Part shown: positions 7,261 through 12,091 of the stretch, one piece after another | How positions within the stretch are numbered: the stretch's first letter is position 1 | How the letters are laid out: every line of letters begins with the position of its first letter | From: JBBQSN01 sp038213835 | GTDB taxonomy: Bacteria > Actinomycetota > Actinomycetes > Actinomycetales > CAWJMD01 | Length of the DNA: 12,091 bases | Reading direction: 5' to 3' | NCBI GenBank assembly: GCA_038213835.1 | Contig: JBBQSN010000108.1 | Span: 1 to 12,091 of the forward strand | Notes under the pieces: generated by a model | Seen by the model: only the letters and a program-made list of their open reading frames with translations | Database searches by the model: none | Told to the model about the DNA's origin: nothing | Program-made: the position numbers and the translations under genes

Positions 7261-7318
7261 AGGTGGTGGGGTCACCCCCGCGAAGGTGGTGGGGTCACCC
7301 CCGCGCAGGGGGTGGGGT
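7261..7318. repeat. 23-bp tandem repeat, about 2.5 units
   Basis: Two exact 22-bp copies begin at 7261 and 7284, with a degenerate third start at 7307 (12 bases, one mismatch), so the period is exactly 23 bp. Each full unit contains GGGGT-C-ACCCC, a 5+1+5 palindrome. The second unit supplies the nitroreductase TGA stop (7295-7297) and part of its C-terminal codons. Only one base separates the first two copies, so this is a local tandem duplication and not a spaced array. Confidence 0.75.
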
Positions 7319-7945
7319 GGTGCTCGACCTTCCGCGGCGGTAGGGCACGCCGAACCGGCCGGCGTGACCCACCTCCTCGGGCTCGCGCCGACCGCGGCGA
7401 AGGCTCGGGCTGCGTCGGTCCGCGGCCCGGTACCCCACGCTGACCACGCCCACGGGAGAACGGTTCTCGGGCACGTCGAAGGCGGCGCGGAAGGCGTCCC
7501 GCCGCTCTCCTGGCAGGCCGAAGAAGCACGACCCCAGCCCCTCGTCGACCGCGGTGAGAAGCATCAGCAGCGCCGCCATGCCGGTGTCGACGTCCCAGTA
7601 CGGGACCGGCCAGCGGCCCTCGTCCCGGTCGGTCCAGCCCTTGTCCGGCTCGGCGTAGCGGTCGAGGTAGACGTCCTTGTCGCTCAGGCAGACCACGAGC
7701 AGCGGGGCGGCCATCATCCCGCGCAGCCAGGCGTCGGGAGCAGTGTCGTCGGTGGTGCTGCGCCAGAAGAGGTCCCGGTCCTCGGGGCGCTCGAGCACGA
7801 GGAAGTCCCAGCCCTGGCTGAAACCCGCCGACGGCGCACGCACGGCGTGCTCGAGCAGCAGGTCGACCACCTCGGGCGGCACCGTCCGGTCGGGGTCGTA
7901 CGCGCGCACCATCCGGCGGCGTCTGATCGTGTCCCGCAGCTCCAT
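7295..7945 (-). CDS. Nitroreductase-family flavoprotein
   Basis: Predicted FMN-dependent NAD(P)H oxidoreductase of the nitroreductase fold; substrate unknown. 216 aa from the ATG at 7945. An in-frame GTG at 7954 would add three residues but lies inside the -10-like box. Motifs: the N-terminal FMN-phosphate segment RRRRMVRAYDP (8-18), APSAGFSQGWDFLVLE in the second conserved block, PYWDVDTGMAALLMLLTAVDEGLGSCFFG in the dimer/FMN core, and VGVVSVGY before a C-terminal RREPEEVGHAGRFG resembling the usual end of these proteins. The last ~15 residues (PYRRGRSSTTPPPARG) are encoded partly by the 23-bp tandem repeat, look non-conserved, and may be a recent C-terminal extension. Divergent from the acetyltransferase fusion, sharing a 67-bp intergenic region. 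Confidence 0.9.
   Translation of the reverse strand: MELRDTIRRRRMVRAYDPDRTVPPEVVDLLLEHAVRAPSAGFSQGWDFLVLERPEDRDLFWRSTTDDTAPDAWLRGMMAAPLLVVCLSDKDVYLDRYAEPDKGWTDRDEGRWPVPYWDVDTGMAALLMLLTAVDEGLGSCFFGLPGERRDAFRAAFDVPENRSPVGVVSVGYRAADRRSPSLRRGRREPEEVGHAGRFGVPYRRGRSSTTPPPARG
7296..7314 (-). terminator. Candidate terminator at the nitroreductase stop
   Basis: CACCCCC (7296-7302) and GGGGGTG (7308-7314) pair over 7 bp around a 5-nt loop. The hairpin covers the last codons of the nitroreductase and the first bases of its stop. It lies inside the tandem-repeat zone, and the repeated GGGGT-C-ACCCC units can fold in alternative ways. There is no T-tract. Confidence 0.45.
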
Positions 7946-7952
7946 GCGGCCC

Positions 7953-7958
7953 ACCCTG
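7953..7958 (-). promoter_or_regulatory. Putative -10 box for nitroreductase
   Basis: On the minus strand CAGGGT ends 7 nt before the ATG at 7945. It fits a relaxed YANNNT pattern and would give a leaderless mRNA. AGGG inside it could also be read as a weak ribosome binding site. It lies 42 bp from the -10 box of the divergent acetyltransferase gene, so both upstream regions overlap. Confidence 0.35.
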
Positions 7959-8000
7959 GCACGACACCGCGTCGAGCAGGATCACCCGGACAGCAGGCCG

Positions 8001-8006
8001 TAGGCT
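8001..8006 (+). promoter_or_regulatory. Putative -10 box for leaderless Pat-type gene
   Basis: TAGGCT matches TANNNT and ends 6 nt before the ATG at 8013, placing the transcription start at the A of ATG. There is no Shine-Dalgarno sequence in the preceding 20 bases. This is the clearest leaderless signature in the window. No recognisable -35 element. Confidence 0.55.
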
Positions 8007-8012
8007 GCTCGC

Positions 8013-10712
8013 ATGGCCGACGGGGCAGCTGACGACGCGGGGAGCGCAGCACCCCCGGAGCCCTCCTACCCCGGGCACTGGGCGGCCGACGTCGTCCTGC
8101 GCGACGGCGCGACGGCGCACCTGCGCCCGATCCGGCCGGAGGACGCCGAGGCGTTGCAGGCCTTCCACGTGGCGCAGTCACCGGAGTCGATCTACCTGCG
8201 TTTCTTCGCGCCGATGCCGCGACTGTCGGACCGCGACCTGAGGCGGTTCACCCGGGTCGACCACGTCGACCGGGTGGCGCTCGTCGCCGTGGTGGGCGGT
8301 CTCATCGTCGGCGTGGGACGGTTCGACCGCACCGCGCCCCGGCTGGCGGAGGTGGCGTTCAACATCTCCGACTCGCACCAGGGCAGGGGTCTGGGTTCGG
8401 TGCTGCTCGAGCACCTCGCGGCGGCGGCGCTCGAGCGGGGCATCCAGCGGTTCGAGGCCGAGGTGCTCCCGCAGAACCGCAAGATGGTCGGAGTCTTCCG
8501 CGACGCCGGCTACGAGGTCAGCAACCACTACGACGACGGCGTCATCTCGCTGTCCTTCGACATCGACCCCACCGAGCGCTCGATGGCCGTGATGGCCGCG
8601 CGCGAGCACCGGGCGGAGGCAGCCAGCCTCGCGGGTCTGCTGCACCCGCGGTCGGTCGCGGTCATCGGTGCCACCGACACCGAGGGGACCATCGGCGAGG
8701 CGCTGATGACCAACCTGCTCGCGGGCGGGTTCACGGGCGAGGTCTACCCGGTGCACCGGTCGGCCTCCGTCGTCGGTGGTCTCGACGCGCACCCCGACGT
8801 CACCTCGATCGGACGGCCCGTCGACCTCGCCGTGATCGCCGTCCCCGCGGCCGCCGTCGCCGGCGTGCTCGCCCAGTGCGCCGAGGCCGGCGTGCGCGGG
8901 GTGGTGGTCGTCTCAGGCGGTTTCGCCGAGAGCGGTGCCGATGGCGTGCGGCTGCAGACCGAGCTGGTCAGCGCCGCCCGCGCCCAGGGCATGCGCGTGG
9001 TCGGCCCGCACTCGTTCGGCATGCTGAGCACCGACCCCGAGGTGCGGCTGAACGTGTCCCTGGCGCCCGAGCTGCCGGAGGCCGGTCGGCTCGGCCTGTT
9101 CAGCCAGTCGGGTGCGCTGGGGGTCGCCGTCCTCAGCGCCGCCGCTCGCCGAGGGCTCGGGCTGTCGGTGTTCGTCTCGGCGGGCAACAGGGCCGACGTC
9201 TCCGGCAACGACCTGCTGCAGTTCTGGGAGGACGACCCGCGCACCGACGTCGTGTGCCTCTACCTGGAGAGCGTGGGCAACCCGCGCAAGTTCTCCCGCG
9301 TGGCCAGGCGCATCTCCCGGCTCAAGCCGGTCGTGGTGGTGAAGTCCGGCACGAGCGGCTACGGGGTGCCGGCGGGTCACGTGGTGCGCCGCTCGCGGGC
9401 CCCCCGGGAGGCCTTCGACGCCATGCTGCGCCAGGCGGGCGTGGTGCGCACCGAGAACATCCACCAGATGTTCGACGTCGCCCAGCTGCTGGTGAACCAG
9501 CCACTGCCCGCCGGACGGCGGATCGGCGTCGTGACCAACTCCGACGCCCTGGCCTCCCTCGTGGCCGACGCGCTCATCAGCTGGGACCTCGACCTCGTGC
9601 GCGACCCGATCACCGTGCACACCGAGGCCGACGCCGCCACGTTCGGAGCCGCTCTGCAGCAGGCCTTCTCGGATCCCGAGACCGACGCCGTCATCACCAG
9701 CTTCATCCCGCCGATCGCCGCGCCGGGTAACGACCTGGTGGAGCAGGTGGCGTCCGTCTCGGCGAACTCGGGCAAGACCACGCTGGCGTGCTTCGTCGGC
9801 ATCCGCGAGGTCACCCACGAGGGCATGCGCGGCTCCCAGACCGTCCCGGCGTACCCCACGCCGGAGGACGCCGTCCGGGCCCTCGCCGCGGTCACGCGGT
9901 ACGCCGAGTGGCGCCGCCGTGACCAGGGCACCCTGGTGGACCCCGCGGGGTGCGACCAGCTCACGGCGCGGATCGTGGTCGAGGAGGTGCTCGGCGGCGC
10001 CGACGCCCGCGAGACCTCCCAGCACGACCCGGTCACGCTCGACCCCGACCAGACCGCGCGGCTGCTGGCCGCCTACGGCATCCAGGTGTGGCCCACGGCC
10101 TCTGCAGCGACACCGGACGACGCCGTGCGCGTGGCCGACGCGATGGGGTGGCCGGTCGCCGTCAAGTACGCGGACAAGCGGCTGCGCGAGCGGCGCGACG
10201 TCGTGGGGGTCCGGCTCGGCGTCGTCGACGCGGCGGCCCTGCGGCTGGAGCTCGAGGCGATGGCGGCCGACACCGAGGACCCCGCCCTGGAGGCCGGCTT
10301 CCTGGTGCAGCCGATGGCGCCGAGCGGCGTCCCGGTCGTCGTCTCCTCGATGGAGGACCCGCTGTTCGGGCCGATCGTCTCGTTCGGGCTCGCCGGCGAC
10401 GCCATCGACCTGCTGGACGACGTCGCCCACCGCATCCCGCCGCTGACCGACGTCGACGTCCACGACCTGGTGCGCTCGGTGAAGGCCTCGCCGCGGCTGT
10501 TCGGCTACCGCGGGACCCCCGCCCTGGACGTCACCGGGCTGGAGGACCTCGTCGCCCGGGTCTCCCGCCTGGCCGACGAGCTGCCCGAGGTCGTCGACCT
10601 GGTGCTCGAGCCGGTCGTCGTCGGCCAGGACCGCGTCTGCGTGCTCTGGGCGGGCGTCCGGCTGGCGCGGCCGCCGGACCGCCGGGACACCGGCAGCCGG
10701 CGGGCGTTGTGA
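8013..10712 (+). CDS. Pat-type protein acetyltransferase: GNAT + acyl-CoA synthetase fusion
   Basis: 899-aa fusion. An N-terminal GNAT domain (about 25-185; acetyl-CoA loop QGRGLG at 123-128) precedes an NDP-forming acyl-CoA synthetase-like module: CoA-binding domain (about 208-335; VAVIGATDTEGTIG), succinyl-CoA-ligase-like domains (FSQSGALG at 363-370; KSG and His456 in the phospho-histidine region), and a C-terminal ATP-grasp domain (about 677-885; Lys718). GNAT-first order matches the Streptomyces lividans PatA kind of lysine acetyltransferase, the reverse of Salmonella Pat; those enzymes acetylate and inactivate acyl-CoA synthetases. Target here is inferred, not seen. Oddities: GPHSFG (331-336) replaces the usual GPNxxG, and the ATP-grasp entry reads ERRDVVGVRLG where active enzymes have H-K/R-SDVGGV, so the synthetase part may be a sensor rather than an enzyme. 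The ATG is set by the -10 box 6 nt upstream. Confidence 0.93.
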   Translation: MADGAADDAGSAAPPEPSYPGHWAADVVLRDGATAHLRPIRPEDAEALQAFHVAQSPESIYLRFFAPMPRLSDRDLRRFTRVDHVDRVALVAVVGGLIVGVGRFDRTAPRLAEVAFNISDSHQGRGLGSVLLEHLAAAALERGIQRFEAEVLPQNRKMVGVFRDAGYEVSNHYDDGVISLSFDIDPTERSMAVMAAREHRAEAASLAGLLHPRSVAVIGATDTEGTIGEALMTNLLAGGFTGEVYPVHRSASVVGGLDAHPDVTSIGRPVDLAVIAVPAAAVAGVLAQCAEAGVRGVVVVSGGFAESGADGVRLQTELVSAARAQGMRVVGPHSFGMLSTDPEVRLNVSLAPELPEAGRLGLFSQSGALGVAVLSAAARRGLGLSVFVSAGNRADVSGNDLLQFWEDDPRTDVVCLYLESVGNPRKFSRVARRISRLKPVVVVKSGTSGYGVPAGHVVRRSRAPREAFDAMLRQAGVVRTENIHQMFDVAQLLVNQPLPAGRRIGVVTNSDALASLVADALISWDLDLVRDPITVHTEADAATFGAALQQAFSDPETDAVITSFIPPIAAPGNDLVEQVASVSANSGKTTLACFVGIREVTHEGMRGSQTVPAYPTPEDAVRALAAVTRYAEWRRRDQGTLVDPAGCDQLTARIVVEEVLGGADARETSQHDPVTLDPDQTARLLAAYGIQVWPTASAATPDDAVRVADAMGWPVAVKYADKRLRERRDVVGVRLGVVDAAALRLELEAMAADTEDPALEAGFLVQPMAPSGVPVVVSSMEDPLFGPIVSFGLAGDAIDLLDDVAHRIPPLTDVDVHDLVRSVKASPRLFGYRGTPALDVTGLEDLVARVSRLADELPEVVDLVLEPVVVGQDRVCVLWAGVRLARPPDRRDTGSRRAL

Positions 10713-10716
10713 GCTC

Positions 10717-10731
10717 GCGGCACGGTGCCGC
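10717..10731. repeat. 15-bp palindrome between Pat-type gene and DUF5998
   Basis: GCGGCAC and GTGCCGC are perfect 7-bp arms around a single G, starting 5 bp after the Pat-type stop codon. In RNA it would form a 6-bp stem with a 3-nt loop, a possible short terminator. It also lies about 17-31 bp before the -10-like box of the DUF5998 gene, where an operator could sit. Confidence 0.45.
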
Positions 10732-10747
10732 CCGGACGCGGGGCTGA

Positions 10748-10753
10748 CAGGAT
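10748..10753 (+). promoter_or_regulatory. Putative -10 box or RBS for DUF5998 gene
   Basis: CAGGAT ends 6 nt before the ATG at 10760 and fits YANNNT, giving a possible leaderless transcript. The AGGA within it is 7 nt from the ATG, which is also ideal ribosome-binding-site spacing, so the two readings cannot be separated from sequence alone. Confidence 0.35.
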
Positions 10754-10759
10754 GACCGC

Positions 10760-11395
10760 ATGAACCGCCGTCGACCGGAGACGAGGGCTGAGGCCTCCTC
10801 GGCCCCCGAGCTCCCTGCCGAGGTCCGCACGAGCATCGAGCGGGCGGGCTACTACCCCGCCCTGGTCCGGGAGGTCGTGTCCACCGCGCTCGCGGGCGAA
10901 CCGGTCGAGGCGCACCTGGTGCACCAGGAGACGACCTTCGACGCCCAGGAGGTCCGCCGGCACGTCACCGTGCTCGTCGTGACCGGCACCCGCCTCGTGG
11001 TCGCGCACGTCGACGACCACGGCCCGGACGAGGTGTCGACCACGCCCTACGCGAGTGCGTCCACCGAGGCCGTCCCGCTGCACGCGGTGCGCACGGTGGT
11101 GCTCCAGCACCTGGTGGCCGAGCCGCTCGAGCACCGCACCGGCGCCGCGCCCGACGAGCTCAGTCTGACCATCGGCTGGGGCTCGGTGCACCGGATCGAC
11201 CTCGAGCCCGCAGGCTGCGCCGACCCCGAGTGCGAGGCCGACCACGGCTACACCGGGAACATCTCGGGCGACGACATCGTGGTCCGGGTCTCCCGCGCGG
11301 CGGAGGGCGGTGACGCCGTGGCCGACGCCCTCGCGTTCGCGCGTGAGCTGTCCCGCGCCACCGGCGGCGCGGGCGCGTCCCGCCCCCCGGTGTGA
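10760..11395 (+). CDS. DUF5998-family protein
   Basis: 211-aa cytosolic protein of a family I recognise from conserved actinobacterial sequences named DUF5998; biochemical function unknown. Family hallmarks visible: IERAGYYPALVREVV (about 24-38), LVHQETTFDAQEVRRHVTVLVVTGTRLVVAH (in pieces: LVHQETTFD, then RRHVTVLVVTGTRLVVAH), STEAVPLHAVRTVVLQHLV, LTIGWGSVHRIDLEPAGC, and CADPECEADHGYTG (153-166). The Cys153/Cys158/Asp161/His162 cluster could bind a metal, though this is inference. A mixed-charge N-terminal ~15 residues is not conserved-looking. No signal peptide or TM. The ATG is supported by CAGGAT upstream. Its stop overlaps the GTG of the next gene (GTGA, 11392-11395), implying translational coupling with the phosphatase. 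Confidence 0.88.
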   Translation: MNRRRPETRAEASSAPELPAEVRTSIERAGYYPALVREVVSTALAGEPVEAHLVHQETTFDAQEVRRHVTVLVVTGTRLVVAHVDDHGPDEVSTTPYASASTEAVPLHAVRTVVLQHLVAEPLEHRTGAAPDELSLTIGWGSVHRIDLEPAGCADPECEADHGYTGNISGDDIVVRVSRAAEGGDAVADALAFARELSRATGGAGASRPPV

Positions 11396-11943
11396 GCGGG
11401 GGGGCCCCGGTCGGGTCGCTCGCCGAGGTCCTCCCGGCAGTCGCGGCCGCTCTCGACGTCCCGCTCGAGGGGACCGTGCAGCCCTCGTGGGCTCTGCCCC
11501 GCGCCGACCGGGTGGTGGTCGTGCTCGTCGACGGTCTCGGCGACGCCCTGCTGGCGCGCCGGGCCGGCTACGCCCCGTACCTGACCTCGCTGCGCGCCGC
11601 CGGCCGCGGCCTGGCCGCCGGGTACCCCTCGACCACCGCGACGTCGATGGGCACCTTCGGCACCGGCGTGCTCGCCGGGCAGCACGGGCTGCTGGGCTAC
11701 CAGGTGCTCGACCCGGACCGCGACCGGTTGCTCAACGAGCTGTCGTGGGAGGACGGCCCCGACCCGCGGGTCTGGCAGCCGCGCCGCACGGTGTTCGAGC
11801 AGGTCGTCACGCAGGGGGTCGACGTCGTCCAGATCGGGCCGGGGTACTTCGCGGGGTCCGGCCTCACCGAGGCCGCGCTGCGCGGTGCCCGGTTCGTCGC
11901 CGCGAGCAGCCTGGACGCCCGGGTCGACGCGGCGGGCGCCGCG
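11392..11943 (+). CDS. Alkaline phosphatase/phosphodiesterase-superfamily protein, 3'-truncated
   Basis: N-terminal 184 residues of a metal-dependent hydrolase of the alkaline phosphatase superfamily, nucleotide pyrophosphatase/phosphodiesterase type. Seen: VVVVLVDGLGD (41-51), with Asp47 as a metal ligand; YPSTTATSMGTFGTG (78-92), with Thr81 or Thr82 as the likely metal-coordinated nucleophile; GQHGLLGYQVLDP (96-108), the conserved block after it; then VFEQVVTQGVDVVQIGP and FAGSGLTEAALRG, as in actinobacterial homologues of ~380-400 aa. Start: GTG at 11392 overlapping the DUF5998 stop, with residues before the first motif typical of the family. No signal peptide, so probably cytoplasmic. The frame formally stays open to the window edge, but bases after ~11943 are homopolymer artefact, so I stop the call where credible coding ends. 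Substrate unknown. Confidence 0.85.

Positions 11944-12091
<148 letters not shown>

Noticed and set aside
7261..7318. Possible CRISPR array
   Set aside because: Only 2.5 units with one base between the first two copies, no spacers and no cas gene; it is a tandem duplication.
7458..7470. GAGAAC-G-GTTCTC palindrome as a LexA box
   Set aside because: Spacer is 1 instead of 4 and it lies inside the nitroreductase coding sequence.
7946..7954. GTG at 7954 as the nitroreductase start
   Set aside because: It overlaps the putative -10 box and adds only three residues; the ATG at 7945 starts the conserved MELRDTIRRRR.
8913..10463. Minus-strand open frame of about 516 codons inside the Pat-type gene
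   Set aside because: Product is His/Asp/Gly/Arg-rich without motifs; it is the antisense shadow of a gene with clear GNAT, CoA-binding and ATP-grasp motifs.

Overview
This is a stretch of very GC-rich chromosome from an actinomycete (Actinomycetota). The evidence is strong G/C at third codon positions, GTG starts, several genes whose start codon lies 6-7 bases behind a -10-like hexamer, and gene content typical of the phylum: a second type IIA topoisomerase of the parE/parC type, a GNAT-first protein acetyltransferase fused to an acyl-CoA synthetase module, a DUF5998 protein, a YtxH-like small membrane protein and a tandem-GNAT protein. I cannot fix the family or genus from the sequence.

Layout. 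The left edge cuts into parE (+ strand, topoisomerase IV-type subunit B, C-terminal three quarters). It is followed on the same strand by a 12-TM APC-family amino acid permease and a tandem-GNAT acetyltransferase. At about 4.24 kb the strands converge, with a 20-bp gap spanned by a symmetrical hairpin that may terminate transcription from both sides. On the minus strand then come a small YtxH-like protein, parC (complete, 816 aa) and a nitroreductase. Between nitroreductase and parC lies a short zone with 23-bp tandem repeats and inverted repeats. A compact divergent promoter region of 67 bp separates the nitroreductase from a plus-strand run: the GNAT/acyl-CoA synthetase fusion (Pat type), a DUF5998 gene, and an alkaline-phosphatase/phosphodiesterase-superfamily gene that overlaps DUF5998 by 4 nt and runs into the right edge.

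How the genes fit together. ParE and ParC together form the decatenating topoisomerase, but here they are encoded convergently with three unrelated genes between them instead of as a parEC operon. The Pat-type fusion probably links acyl-CoA state to lysine acetylation of target enzymes. DUF5998 and the phosphatase are translationally coupled and probably work together, but the substrate is unknown. The permease, the tandem GNAT and the nitroreductase look like independent accessory-metabolism genes.

The last ~150 bases (from about 11944) are not credible genomic sequence. They contain G homopolymers of 28 and 21 bases and a tail with weak resemblance to sequencing adapter, so the phosphatase gene is truncated by data quality as well as by the edge. 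I found no RNA genes, CRISPR array, insertion sequence, phage gene or defence system. Most of the window is ordinary conserved chromosome; the points worth a second look are regulatory signals, small structural repeats and the degenerate residues in the Pat fusion.
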